A stretch of DNA of 46,051 bases from DAOUAE01 sp034433795 (lineage in GTDB: Bacteria > Chloroflexota > UBA6077 > FW602-bin22 > DAOUAE01). The stretch spans positions 1 through 46,051 of the forward strand of contig DAOUAE010000077.1 in assembly GCA_034433795.1 (NCBI GenBank), in the 5' to 3' direction. The notes below the pieces were generated by a model. It saw only the letters and a list, made by a program, of their open reading frames with translations, was not told the origin of the DNA and did no database searches. Position numbers and translations under genes: made by a program. Below, piece by piece: positions 17,722 through 26,212 of the stretch (positions are counted from its first letter, which is position 1; the number at the start of each line of letters is the position of its first letter).

Positions 17722-20400
17722 TCAGGGCCGGGGCGGCTGGAAGCGCCGCAGCCGCAGGGCGTTCCCGACCACCGAGACCGAGGAGAGGGCCATCGCCCCG
17801 GCCGCCAGCATCGGGTTGAGCGTCCCGCTCCAGTGGAACGGCCCCAGCACCAGCGGCCGCCCGCCCAGGAGCGGCCAGAGGGCGCCGGCCGCCACCGGAA
17901 TGAGAACGATGTTGTAGATGAAAGCCCAGAAAAGATTCTGCTTGATGGTCCGCAGCGTGGCCCGCGCCAGGGCCAGGGCTGTCACCACCCCCCACAGCCC
18001 ACCAGAGATCAGGGTGACGTCAGCGGTCTCCATGGCGATGTCAGTGCCGGTCCCGAGAGCGATCCCCACATCGGCCTGGGCCAGGGCCGGGGCATCGTTG
18101 ATCCCGTCGCCGACCATCGCCACCCGGTGCCCCTGCGCCTGTAACTGCCGGACCACCGCCGCCTTGCCATCGGGCCGAACCTCGGCCAGCACGTTCTCCG
18201 GGGCGATGCCCACCTGGGCGGCGATGGCCCGGGCCGTTCGAACCGTATCGCCGGTCAGCAGATAGACCGGAAGCCCCATGCGCCGGAGCGCCGCCACCAC
18301 CGCCGGCGCCTCGGGCTTGAGGGTATCCGCCACGGCGATCACCCCCCGCACCTGGCCGTTCTCCGCCACAAAGAGCGGGGTCTTTCCCCCGGCGGCCAGC
18401 GCCTCGGCGGTGGCCACCAGCCCATCGACCGCGATCCCCCGCTCGGCCAGGAGCGCCGCCGTGCCCAGGAGCACCACCCGTCCGTCGACGGCCGCCTCGA
18501 CCCCGTGGCCGGGCAGCGCCTGGAAGCGCTCGGGCTCGCCGACCGCCAGCCCCCGCGCCTGGGCCGCCGCCAGAATCGCCCGGGCGATCGGGTGCTCCGA
18601 GCGGCGCTCGGCCAGGGCCGCCGTCGCCAACAGCTCGTCTGGGCTGACCCCCGGCGCCGGGACCAGGTCGGTCACCTGCGGAGCCCCGAGCGTCAGCGTC
18701 CCGGTCTTGTCGAAGATCACCGCCGTCACCCGCGCGGCCTGCTCCAGCGCCTCCGCCGAGCGGAAAAGAACTCCCAGTTCGGCCCCCCGTCCGGTGCCGA
18801 CCATGATGGCCGTCGGCGTCGCCAGCCCCAGGGCGCAGGGGCAGGCAACGATCAGCACCGCCACCGCGTTGAGGAGCGCGTGCGTCAGAGCGGGCGGCGG
18901 CCCAAAGAGCAGCCAGGCGACGAACGTCACCCCGGCGATCCCCAGCACCGCCGGAACGAAGCGCGCGGCCACGGCATCAGCCAGCCGCTGGACCGGCGCC
19001 TTTGACCCCTGGGCCTCCTCGACCAGCCGGACGATCTGGGCCAGAAGGGTCTCGGCGCCGACCCGCGTGGCCCGGAAACGGAAGGTGCCGGTCAGGTTGA
19101 CCGTGCCGCCGACGACCGGGTCACCCGGCCCCTTGTCCACCGGCAGACTCTCGCCGGTGACCATCGACTCGTCCACCGTGGACCGGCCATCGATCACGAC
19201 CCCGTCCACCGGGATCCGCTCGCCCGGTCGGACGACGACGATGTCGCCCACCTGGACCGCCTCGACCGGCAGGTCGCTCTCCTGACCGTCGCGCACCACC
19301 CGGGCGGTCCGGGGCTGGAGCCGGAGCAGATGCTGGAGAGCCGCCCGCGCCCGGCCACGGGCCCGGGCCTCGAGAGTGCGCCCCAGCAGGATAAGGGCGA
19401 TAATAACCACCGCCGTATCGTAGTAGGGCTCGACGTGGCCGGCCACCCCGGTCAGGAGCCCCGGAGCGAACGTGGCCACCACACTGTAGCCGTAGGCGGC
19501 CGTCGTCCCCAGAGCGATGAGGGTGTTCATATTGGTGGTGCGATGGCGGGCGGCCGCCCAGGCGCCCCGGTAGAACGGCGCCCCGGCCCAGAACTGGACC
19601 GGCGTGGCCAGCAGGAACATCAGCACCGCCCGGACCTCGGCGCTGAGCGGCAACGGCAGAAGAGTCAGAGCCATAATGGCCAGACCGGCGACGGCGCTGA
19701 CCAGGAAGCGCCGCCAGAGATCTCCCGTCTCCTCGGCCATCTCCTGGCGGCGGTCGCCGGCCGGACGAGCCTGATAGCCGGCGTCGGCCACCGCCTGAAG
19801 CAGAGCCTCCAGACTCAGGACCGTCGGGTCATAGGTCACCGTGGCCCGGTGAGTGGCGAAGTTGACCACCGCGCTCTGCACTCCCGGCCGCCGGCGCAGC
19901 ACCCGCTCGATGCGAGCGGCGCAGGCGGCGCAGGTCATACCCGTGATCGCCAGCGTCACCGTGGTCAGCCGGTCCCCGCGCGGCCGGAAGGGGGCCAGTG
20001 TCTGGTCGAGAACGGCCGGGCTCAACGCTCCGGCCACCGCCACAACCTGCGCCTGCGCCTGGTCGGGCCCCGCGGCGACGACACGCAGCACCCCCGGCAG
20101 CCGCTGCAGGGCCGCCAGGGCCGCCGGACGCTGGGCGGGCGGGACGGCGCTGAGGTCGACCGTCTGCTCCTCGGTGACGAGGTCGTAGCCCAGGTCCTGG
20201 ACCGCCGCCCGCAGGCTGGCCAGACTCTGCTGCGTCGGGTCATAGACGACCGTGGCCCGGCCGGTGGCGAAATTGACCACCGCCTCCTGGACGCCGGGCA
20301 GGCGACGCAGACCGCGTTCGATGCGGGCGGCGCAGGCGGCGCAGGTCATACCCCGCAGCGGCAGGGTCAGTCGCACGCCCTGACGGAGTTCAGCGGCCAT
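17722..20400 (-). CDS. copA: Copper-exporting P1B-type ATPase
   Basis: An 892-residue Cu(+) pump of the cytoplasmic membrane. The N-terminus has two heavy-metal-binding domains, both with GMTCAACAARIER, and between them a third ferredoxin-like stretch that has no CxxC. About eight membrane helices follow, with the ion-site motif ACPCALGLATP, the phosphorylation motif FDKTGTLT, the dephosphorylation motif TGES, an HP motif in SEHPIARAIL and the hinge GDGINDAPALAQADVGIA. The CPC motif and twin N-terminal domains assign it to copper. The ATG at 20400 lies inside the end of csoR (11-base overlap), so it is translationally coupled to the copper sensor. The natural signal is excess Cu(I) releasing CsoR. 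No copper chaperone gene is beside it. Confidence 0.96.
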   Translation of the reverse strand: MAAELRQGVRLTLPLRGMTCAACAARIERGLRRLPGVQEAVVNFATGRATVVYDPTQQSLASLRAAVQDLGYDLVTEEQTVDLSAVPPAQRPAALAALQRLPGVLRVVAAGPDQAQAQVVAVAGALSPAVLDQTLAPFRPRGDRLTTVTLAITGMTCAACAARIERVLRRRPGVQSAVVNFATHRATVTYDPTVLSLEALLQAVADAGYQARPAGDRRQEMAEETGDLWRRFLVSAVAGLAIMALTLLPLPLSAEVRAVLMFLLATPVQFWAGAPFYRGAWAAARHRTTNMNTLIALGTTAAYGYSVVATFAPGLLTGVAGHVEPYYDTAVVIIALILLGRTLEARARGRARAALQHLLRLQPRTARVVRDGQESDLPVEAVQVGDIVVVRPGERIPVDGVVIDGRSTVDESMVTGESLPVDKGPGDPVVGGTVNLTGTFRFRATRVGAETLLAQIVRLVEEAQGSKAPVQRLADAVAARFVPAVLGIAGVTFVAWLLFGPPPALTHALLNAVAVLIVACPCALGLATPTAIMVGTGRGAELGVLFRSAEALEQAARVTAVIFDKTGTLTLGAPQVTDLVPAPGVSPDELLATAALAERRSEHPIARAILAAAQARGLAVGEPERFQALPGHGVEAAVDGRVVLLGTAALLAERGIAVDGLVATAEALAAGGKTPLFVAENGQVRGVIAVADTLKPEAPAVVAALRRMGLPVYLLTGDTVRTARAIAAQVGIAPENVLAEVRPDGKAAVVRQLQAQGHRVAMVGDGINDAPALAQADVGIALGTGTDIAMETADVTLISGGLWGVVTALALARATLRTIKQNLFWAFIYNIVLIPVAAGALWPLLGGRPLVLGPFHWSGTLNPMLAAGAMALSSVSVVGNALRLRRFQPPRP

Positions 20401-20716
20401 CGCTTCCCCTCCTCTCAGCGGCCGATCTGGTCGGCCGGGGACCTGACCGGACCCCCGGCAGGACGGCGAGCAGATCGCGCAGCACGCGCTCGCGCTCGGC
20501 CGGGTCATCGCCACGGATGGCGGCGGCGAGGCAGGTGTCCAGATGATGTTCGAGGAGCAGCGCCACCACCCGGTCCAGAGCCCCCTGAACCGCCTGGATC
20601 TGCCGCACGATATCAAGGCAGGAACTCCCCTGCTCGAGCATCCGCTGCAGGCCACGGACATGGCCCTCGATACTGCGCAGGCGCGCCTGGAGTTCCTGCC
20701 GGCGCTCTGACTCCAT
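20390..20716 (-). CDS. csoR: Copper-sensing repressor CsoR
   Basis: A 108-residue all-helical repressor of the CsoR/RcnR family. The Cu(I)-binding Cys-His-Cys set is visible: Cys in SSCLDIVRQI, and His and Cys in EHHLDTC. Helix 1 has RLRSIEGHVRGLQRML, the usual DNA-contact surface. The family binds a GC-rich pseudo-palindrome and leaves it when Cu(I) is bound. It is the first gene of csoR-copA. The promoter just upstream is near consensus and flanked by two C4/G4 pseudo-palindromes. The C-terminal ~20 residues (RSGPRPTRSAAERRGSDGR) are basic and extend past the usual core. The ATG at 20716 follows GGGGAGGAGAG. Confidence 0.95.
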   Translation of the reverse strand: MESERRQELQARLRSIEGHVRGLQRMLEQGSSCLDIVRQIQAVQGALDRVVALLLEHHLDTCLAAAIRGDDPAERERVLRDLLAVLPGVRSGPRPTRSAAERRGSDGR

Positions 20717-20730
20717 CGCCTCTCTCCTCC

Positions 20731-20806
20731 CCCATCCCCACCGGGGTGGGCACTCTCATTCTAGGCTTTTATGCATCCCTCTGTCAATTCCCCCAGGGGT
20801 ATACCC
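20731..20806 (-). promoter_or_regulatory. csoR-copA promoter with candidate CsoR operators
   Basis: On the minus strand TTGACA (20782-20787) and TAGAAT (20758-20763) are separated by 18 bases. Two GC-rich pseudo-palindromes resemble CsoR sites: 20787-20806 (ATTCCCCCAGGGGTATACCC on the plus strand), abutting the -35, and 20735-20749 (CCCCACCGGGGTGGG) around the transcript start. Which one CsoR uses is not decided by sequence. Confidence 0.7.
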
Positions 20807-20938
20807 GCCGGCGGTCTGGTCCCGGGCTGCCGAGGGCCGGGCGTGCCGTCTGTCGCCGGGGTCCCGCAACCCGGCCGGCGCCGGTCCTCCCGGGCCAGAC
20901 TGGCCAGTCCACCCCGGGCCGAGCGGGCCGGGGCTCTC

Positions 20939-20966
20939 TTGACCTCGGCCGGGCAGGGGGTATAAT
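20939..20966 (+). promoter_or_regulatory. Promoter of the glycosyltransferase gene (TTGACC - 16 - TATAAT)
   Basis: TTGACC at 20939-20944 and TATAAT at 20961-20966. The start codon is 86 bases downstream. I see no gene in 20807-20938. Confidence 0.8.
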
Positions 20967-21051
20967 ACGCGCCAGGGCCAGCGCCTGGCCGTCCGCTCTG
21001 GCTGGCCCTCGTCCCCGCCGGTCAGCCCACCCAGTCCACCGGAGAAGGCAG

Positions 21052-22623
21052 GTGCGTTCGACTGTGCCGCTCGCCCACACCGCATCGGCTGCGCCACCCA
21101 CGGCCCGCGCCCTGGTGCCGCCGCGCTATCAGCGCCTGGTCGAGATCGCCCTGGGCCTGCTGACCTGGTTGACGATCAGCCTGCCGTTCTGGGGAACGCT
21201 TCTCTGGCCACCGCTGGTCGTTCTCTTCGTCCTGGCCTTCGAGGTCTACTGGCTGGTCAAGGCCGGACGCCTGGGCGGGCTGGGTCTGCTGGGCGCCTGG
21301 CGCCTGCACCGGGCCCAGAAGATCGACTGGGCAGGGCGGCTCCGCGCCCACCCGGCGGCGGCCACCATCGAGCACCTGGTGATCATCCCGACCTGCGGCG
21401 AGGCCACCGCCATCCTGGCCCGCACGCTCGACTGTCTGGTGGCTCAGGACTTCCCCAGCGACCGGATCGTGGTGGTCCTGGCCTTTGAGGAGCGCGACCC
21501 GGCGGCCCGGGCCCGGGCCGCCGCTCTGACGGCCCGCTACGGCGGCTGCTTCCGGTCCCTCCTGACCACCTTCCACCCGGACCTCCCGGGCGAGGTGCCG
21601 GGCAAGGCGGCCAACCTGGCCTGGGCGCTGCGCCAGGCGCTGGCGGACCCGGGGCTGGCGCTCGGCCGCGACCCGCGCCGGACCCTCCTGACCGTCTGCG
21701 ACGCAGACTCCTGCCTGCCGCCCTCCTACCTGAGCGCGCTGACCTGGACCTTCCTCACCCATCCCCAGCCCACGGCCTGCTTCTTTCAGCCGGCCATCCT
21801 CTTCCACGCCAACATCTGGCGCCTGCCGCCGCTGGCCCGCCTCCTCAACACCATTCACACCGTGGCCCAGGTCGGTCGGCTGATGGACCGGCGCAGCCTG
21901 CTCAACTACTCGACCTACTCGCTCAGTCTGGACCTCTGTCTGCGGGCTGGAGCGTGGGACGTGGATGTGATCGCCGAGGACTCGCACATGTTCTTCAAGG
22001 CCTTCTTCCAGCTAGGGGGACGGGTGCGGGTCGAACCGATCTTCCTTCCGGTCCTGGCCGATGCGGCCGAGAGCACCAGCCTCTGGCGGACGCTGGCCAA
22101 CCACTACTGCCAGGAGCGGCGCTGGGCCTGGGGAGTGGCCGACCTCCCCTACATCCTCTGGCACACCGTCCACGGCCAGTCCATCCCGCTCCGGGCCCGT
22201 CTGCGGCGTCTTTTTCACTATCTGGAGGACCACTGGAGCCGACCGGTCCACTGGTTCGTGCTGAACCTGGGGCCGACAGTCCCCTTCCTCCTCCAGCCCG
22301 ACTTCGCCCGAAGCCCCTGGGCCGACCTCCTCCAGCGGGCCTCGCCGGTCCTGCTGGGCCTCTGCGGCCTCGGCTTGGGCCTGGCCATCCTGGTCGAAAT
22401 GAGCCTGCGGCCCGCTCCCCCCAGCGGCCGCCGCCTCGGCCACGGCCTGCGTGAGCTGGCCGCCTGGCTGTTCCTCCCCGTCATCGCGCTGGGCCTCTCG
22501 GCGCTGCCGGCCCTGGACGCCCACACCCGCCTGCTGCTGGGCGCCCGCCTGCGCTACGACGTCACCGAGAAGGTCCCGGCCCCGGCGGTCCGCCCCGCGG
22601 GGCCGGTCTCCCGGTCCCTCTAA
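21052..22623 (+). CDS. Membrane-bound family 2 glycosyltransferase, cellulose-synthase-like
   Basis: A 523-residue processive-type glycosyltransferase that probably extends or exports a polysaccharide. Two hydrophobic segments lie near residues 25-65, then a GT-A domain: HLVIIPTCGEATAILARTL, the first Asp near PSDRIVVVLAFEE, VCDADS (the DxD metal site), IAEDSHMFFKAFF (catalytic Asp in ED) and QERRWAWG, a QxxRW variant for acceptor binding. Three more hydrophobic segments follow (~410-505). The start is a GTG at 21052 with GGAG eight bases upstream and a consensus promoter ahead. It stands alone on this strand; its stop overlaps the convergent small membrane protein by three bases. The sugar is unknown. 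Confidence 0.85.
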   Translation: MRSTVPLAHTASAAPPTARALVPPRYQRLVEIALGLLTWLTISLPFWGTLLWPPLVVLFVLAFEVYWLVKAGRLGGLGLLGAWRLHRAQKIDWAGRLRAHPAAATIEHLVIIPTCGEATAILARTLDCLVAQDFPSDRIVVVLAFEERDPAARARAAALTARYGGCFRSLLTTFHPDLPGEVPGKAANLAWALRQALADPGLALGRDPRRTLLTVCDADSCLPPSYLSALTWTFLTHPQPTACFFQPAILFHANIWRLPPLARLLNTIHTVAQVGRLMDRRSLLNYSTYSLSLDLCLRAGAWDVDVIAEDSHMFFKAFFQLGGRVRVEPIFLPVLADAAESTSLWRTLANHYCQERRWAWGVADLPYILWHTVHGQSIPLRARLRRLFHYLEDHWSRPVHWFVLNLGPTVPFLLQPDFARSPWADLLQRASPVLLGLCGLGLGLAILVEMSLRPAPPSGRRLGHGLRELAAWLFLPVIALGLSALPALDAHTRLLLGARLRYDVTEKVPAPAVRPAGPVSRSL

Positions 22624-23078
22624 GGCGCCGGCCCCGCGGCCCAGGACCGGGCGAACTGCTCGATGGCGGCGGCGTCCTCCAGGCCCAGCGGCCGGAGCGC
22701 CAGGAAGGCCAGGGCCGCGTCCCGGCGGACCGACGAGCGACCGGCCTCCCGTCCCGGCAGATCCCCGCGCACCGCCACCTGGCGCCAGGCCAGGTAGGCT
22801 CGCAGCAGGGCGTGGTCGGGGGTCGCGGCGTAGGCCTCCAGCGCCTGGACATAACCGGACCAGTGCGGCGAGGCCGGACCGTCGCGGTCGAGAGCCGCCC
22901 GGACCTCCGGGGCGAGCGTCGCCAGAAAGGCCTGGACCTGGGCCTGGACCTGCCCGGCCACCCGCCGCTCCGGCTGGGCCTCCCACTGCTCGGCCACGAT
23001 CCGCGGCAGGGCCAGGAGGGCGCTGATCCCGACGACGGTGATGAGCACCCCCAGACTCACCCAGAGACGGGTCGGCAC
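22620..23078 (-). CDS. Hypothetical protein with an N-terminal membrane anchor
   Basis: A 152-residue protein that I do not recognise. It starts with a GTG at 23078 (MPTRLWVSLG) after GGAGGAGA. One hydrophobic segment (LWVSLGVLITVVGISALLAL, residues ~4-24) is followed by helical, Gln/Ala/Arg-rich sequence with the repeat-like QVQAQVQAFLATL. The rest (~60-152) is predicted helical with paired Leu/Ala and ends in AAAIEQFARSWAAGPAP. It lies 31 bases downstream of the SDR gene in the same direction, so both are probably one transcript. A type II membrane protein with an extracytoplasmic helical domain is likely. No enzymatic motif is visible. Confidence 0.7.
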   Translation of the reverse strand: MPTRLWVSLGVLITVVGISALLALPRIVAEQWEAQPERRVAGQVQAQVQAFLATLAPEVRAALDRDGPASPHWSGYVQALEAYAATPDHALLRAYLAWRQVAVRGDLPGREAGRSSVRRDAALAFLALRPLGLEDAAAIEQFARSWAAGPAP

Positions 23079-23109
23079 GGTCTCCTCCTCTCCGAACGAC
23101 GGCCCCACC

Positions 23110-23880
23110 TCAGATGTTCGAGCGCGACTGCCCACCGTCGACGTTGAGACAGGCGCCGGTGACCAGGCTGGCCCGGGGCGAGACCAGGAAGGTGGCCACC
23201 GCCGCCACCTCCTCCGGCCGGCCGAAGCGGCCGAACGGCAGGTCGCTCTGGACGAAGCGGGCGATCCCCTCGGGATCGGCCTCGAGTCGGCGCTGCCAGC
23301 CGCCCTCGGGGAAGAGGATCGAGCCGGGGGCGAGGCTGTTGACACGGATATTGTCCGGAGCCAGCTGGCGGGCCAGCGACTTGGCCAGAGCGATCTCGGC
23401 GGCCTTGGCGGCGTTGTAGGTGGTGGCCCCGCCCGACTCGCGGCCGTAGATCGAGGAGATGAACAGGATGGCCCCGCCGCCACGCTGGCGCATGACCGGG
23501 ACGACCAGACGGGTCAGCCGGGCGGCGCTGAGGAGGTTGAGGGCGAGGACCTCCTCCCACTCCTGGTCGCTGGCCTCCCAGGTGGGCGTTCCCCGGCTGC
23601 CGCCCAGATTATTGACCAGGATATCGATCCCGCCGTAGCGGGCCAGCACCTGCTCGACGACCTGGGCGGCGGCCGGCGGTTGGGTGAGGTCGGCGCTCAG
23701 CGGCAGAGCCTCGCCCCCCAGATCGGCGATGGCCGCCGCCATCGCCTCCAGCCCGGGGAGGCCCCGGGCGACAATGGCCAGCCGGCAGCCCTCGCGAGCC
23801 AGCTCCAGAGCGATGGCCCGCCCGATCCCCCGGCTGGCGCCGGTGACGATAGCGACCTTTCCGGTGAGCCCCAGATCCAT
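23110..23880 (-). CDS. Short-chain dehydrogenase/reductase (FabG-like)
   Basis: A 256-residue NAD(P)-dependent oxidoreductase. It has the cofactor motif TGASRGIG (~14-21), NNLGG in place of the usual NNAG, the catalytic Ser in FISSIYG, and the Tyr and Lys of YNAAKAAEIALAKSLARQL. The end, FLVSPRASLVTGACLNVDGGQ, is the classical SDR C-terminus. Similar proteins act on 3-oxoacyl chains or on sugar and small hydroxy compounds. The substrate cannot be told from sequence. The ATG at 23880 has GGGAG upstream. The small membrane protein follows 31 bases later; the PAC2 gene lies 150 bases upstream in the same direction. Confidence 0.92.
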   Translation of the reverse strand: MDLGLTGKVAIVTGASRGIGRAIALELAREGCRLAIVARGLPGLEAMAAAIADLGGEALPLSADLTQPPAAAQVVEQVLARYGGIDILVNNLGGSRGTPTWEASDQEWEEVLALNLLSAARLTRLVVPVMRQRGGGAILFISSIYGRESGGATTYNAAKAAEIALAKSLARQLAPDNIRVNSLAPGSILFPEGGWQRRLEADPEGIARFVQSDLPFGRFGRPEEVAAVATFLVSPRASLVTGACLNVDGGQSRSNI

Positions 23881-24030
23881 GCCTGCGCTCCCGCCGCCTC
23901 GTGACGCTCTGGCCGGGCGGCTCCGGCCGTCTCCGACCCGGTCGGAGGCCAGCCGGCACCCCCCCTGAGTATCGGGGAGAGCCCGCCGCACTGTCAAGCA
24001 CGGCCAGGCGCGGCTCCGGGGTCCGGCGGG

Positions 24031-24948
24031 TCACTGTTCTTCGCGCAGGCGGCGCAGAAAGTCCTCGACCTCGCGGACCGCCTCCTGCGGGCTGGGCAGG
24101 TCGGGCGGGCCCGACAGCTCGGGCGTCGGCGGCGTCTCCCGCCCGGCGGGTGGCTCGGGGGCGGCCGTCTCCCGTGGGGCCGGCTCGCGGGGCGCGCTCG
24201 TGGCCTCGCGCTGCCGGCGCAGGAGCAGGCGGGTGACCTCGGTCTCAAAGCGGCGGGCCGACTGCTCCAGATCGCGCAGGTCCAGCCCCAGCGCGAAGAG
24301 ACGGTCCACGGCCTGGAGCAGCGCCAGCGCTCCTTTGGGGTTGGGGGTGGGTCCCAGGTAGCTGGGCAGCGCCGTCCAGAGAGCGGTTACCGGCAGACCC
24401 GCCTCGGCGCAGGCCACGCCGAGGGTGGTGATATAGGCGGTCGGTCCCTCGTAGGTGATGGGGTCGATGCGCAGCGGTCGGAAGCGGGCCCGGACGGCCT
24501 CATCGCTGGTCCAGCCGCTGACCGGCGGGGGCTCGAAATGCCGGACATCGCCCAGATAGGCCCCAAGAGTTAGAACATGCCGGACAGCGAGCGTCTGGGC
24601 CAGTTCGAGCACCAACCGGCTGAACTGGGCCCAGCGGAGCGAGGGCTCGGTTCCGATCAGGACCACCAGGTCGGTCGCCCCGGCCGGGTCGGGCAGCGCA
24701 TAGAAAGTGCTGACCGGCCACTCGATCCGTCGGCTACCATCCGGGTTCTGACGGACCCAGGGGCGGACAACCGTGAAAACGTAGAAGTCATGGGGTGGGA
24801 TCTCGGCGAAACGGCGCCCCTGTCGCTGGGTGACCAGCAGACTGGCCGCCGCCGTGGCAGCATTCCCGGCGTCGCTCCAGCCGGCCATGGCCACCAGCAG
24901 CACCGGCCGGTCCAGGAGTGGTCGTTCGTGCCAAACCAGCCCGTCCAT
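24031..24948 (-). CDS. PAC2-family protein
   Basis: A 305-residue protein of the PAC2 (proteasome assembly chaperone 2-like) family, common in Actinobacteria and Chloroflexota with unknown bacterial function. It has the N-terminal LLVAMAGWSDAGNAATAAAS, then DFYVFTVVRPWVRQNPDGSR, a phosphorylase-like core LVVLIGTEPSLRW, VLTLGAYLGDVRH, and TYEGPTAYITTLGVACAEAGLP. The last ~60 residues are Pro/Glu/Ala-rich linker and a short charged helix (VREVEDFLRRLREEQ). The ATG at 24948 follows GGGAGGAGAG. No proteasome gene is in the window. The 213-base gap upstream to the divergent dehydrogenase contains no gene that I can see. Confidence 0.9.
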   Translation of the reverse strand: MDGLVWHERPLLDRPVLLVAMAGWSDAGNAATAAASLLVTQRQGRRFAEIPPHDFYVFTVVRPWVRQNPDGSRRIEWPVSTFYALPDPAGATDLVVLIGTEPSLRWAQFSRLVLELAQTLAVRHVLTLGAYLGDVRHFEPPPVSGWTSDEAVRARFRPLRIDPITYEGPTAYITTLGVACAEAGLPVTALWTALPSYLGPTPNPKGALALLQAVDRLFALGLDLRDLEQSARRFETEVTRLLLRRQREATSAPREPAPRETAAPEPPAGRETPPTPELSGPPDLPSPQEAVREVEDFLRRLREEQ

Positions 24949-25161
24949 CGCCTCTCCTCCCGCCCGCTGGTCCGCCCCTCACTGCGCCCCGGGGAGGGAT
25001 CAGGCCCACCCCGCCGGTCGGCGGCCGGCCCGGGCAGACCACGCGCATAGACAGTCCTGAGGAAATAGTTTAGGATCGGCGGTAAGAGCCCGCTTAGGGA
25101 ACTCTAGAAATTTTCTTAGAGGTGCACCGGCTGGCCGCGCGGTCAGCCGTGGGAGGGGAGG

Positions 25162-26103
25162 ATGCCGAGGCCGATTCCCGAGGTCCAGACGATCGCCATC
25201 ATCGGCGCCGGGTTGATGGGCTGGCAGATCGGCCTGCTCTGCGCCCGCGCCGGCTACACCGTCCGCCTGATGGATCGGGACCCGGCGGCCCTGGAGCGGG
25301 CCCGTCAGCGTCAGCAGGCCACGCTGGAACAGTGGGCGGCCCAGGGGAGACTGGGGCGGCTGGGGCCGTTGACCGAGCCGCCGGCGGTGATCCTGCGACG
25401 CCTCACCTACACCACCGACCTGGCCCAGGCGGTGGCCGGGGCGCAGTTCGTCATCGAGGCGGTGACCGAGAAACTGGAGGTCAAGCGCCAGGTCTTCGCC
25501 GAACTCGACCGCCTCTGCCCGCCGATGGTCGTCCTGGCCACCAACAGTTCGTCGATCCGCAGCGCTCTCCTCGCCCCGGTGACCCGGCACCCCGAGCGGG
25601 TGCTCAACTTCCACTTTCTCAACCACCCCTGGGAACGGCCCTACGTCGAGACCATGACCTGCGGGCAGACCCGACCGGCGTATCTCGATCTGGCCCAGCG
25701 GCTGGGCCGGAGCCTGGGGATCGCCTCGGTCCTGGTCCGCGGCGAGGTCCAGGGCTTTATCCACAACCGGATCTGGCGGGCCATCAAGAAAGAGGCGATG
25801 TACCTGGTGGACCAGGGCCACGCCACGGTCGAGGACGTGGACCGGGCGGTGATGATCGGGCTGGGAGCGCCGCGCGGCCCCTTCCAGATGATGGACCGGG
25901 CCGGGCTGGACGTGATGCTGGACATCGAGCGCCAGTGGTACGCCGAGACCGGCGACGAGCGCGACCGCCCGCCGCGCATTCTGGAGGAGAAGGTCGCCCG
26001 CGGGGAACTGGGCCTCAAGACCGGGCGCGGCTTCTACTCCTACCCCGACCCACCCTTCGAGCGCCCGGGCTGGCTGCTGGACCAGGAGGAGACCGATCCG
26101 TAG
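25162..26103 (+). CDS. 3-hydroxyacyl-CoA dehydrogenase
   Basis: A 313-residue NAD-dependent enzyme that oxidises the 3-hydroxyl of acyl-CoA or a related hydroxy acid. The N-terminal Rossmann domain has AIIGAGLMGWQIG and the acidic MDRD. Then come FVIEAVTEKLEVKRQVFAEL, NSSSIRSALL and HFLNHPWERPYVETM, where the family's catalytic HFFNP reads HFLNH. The C-terminal dimer domain (~190-300) has GFIHNRIWRAIKKEAMYLV and GLKTGRGFYSYPDP. The Asn-Pro to Asn-His change and the lack of an adjacent enoyl-CoA hydratase leave the substrate open. A role on a small hydroxy acid, as in 3-hydroxybutyryl-CoA or L-gulonate dehydrogenases, is possible. The start follows GGGAGGGGAGG. Confidence 0.88.
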   Translation: MPRPIPEVQTIAIIGAGLMGWQIGLLCARAGYTVRLMDRDPAALERARQRQQATLEQWAAQGRLGRLGPLTEPPAVILRRLTYTTDLAQAVAGAQFVIEAVTEKLEVKRQVFAELDRLCPPMVVLATNSSSIRSALLAPVTRHPERVLNFHFLNHPWERPYVETMTCGQTRPAYLDLAQRLGRSLGIASVLVRGEVQGFIHNRIWRAIKKEAMYLVDQGHATVEDVDRAVMIGLGAPRGPFQMMDRAGLDVMLDIERQWYAETGDERDRPPRILEEKVARGELGLKTGRGFYSYPDPPFERPGWLLDQEETDP

Positions 26104-26118
26104 TCCCGCCCCGGCGGC

Positions 26119-26147
26119 TTGACAACAGAACAGATGTTCTATACACT
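26119..26147 (+). promoter_or_regulatory. Promoter with LexA-like box for the radical SAM gene
   Basis: TTGACA (26119-26124) and TACACT (26142-26147) are separated by 17 bases. The spacer contains the palindrome AGAACAGATGTTCT (26127-26140), which matches the Gram-positive SOS box GAAC-N4-GTTC. Repressor binding there would block the promoter, so DNA-damage induction is likely. Confidence 0.75.
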
Positions 26148-26212
26148 CCACCCCGAAGAGCCGGTCGACCGGGCGCCGGGCGACCCCGGTCGACCGACCG
26201 CGGAGGTGGAGC

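Noticed and set aside
19330..21051. Long plus-strand open frame running into the glycosyltransferase
   Set aside because: It crosses antisense of copA and csoR and the glycosyltransferase promoter. The real start is GTG 21052 after TTGACC-TATAAT and a ribosome binding site.
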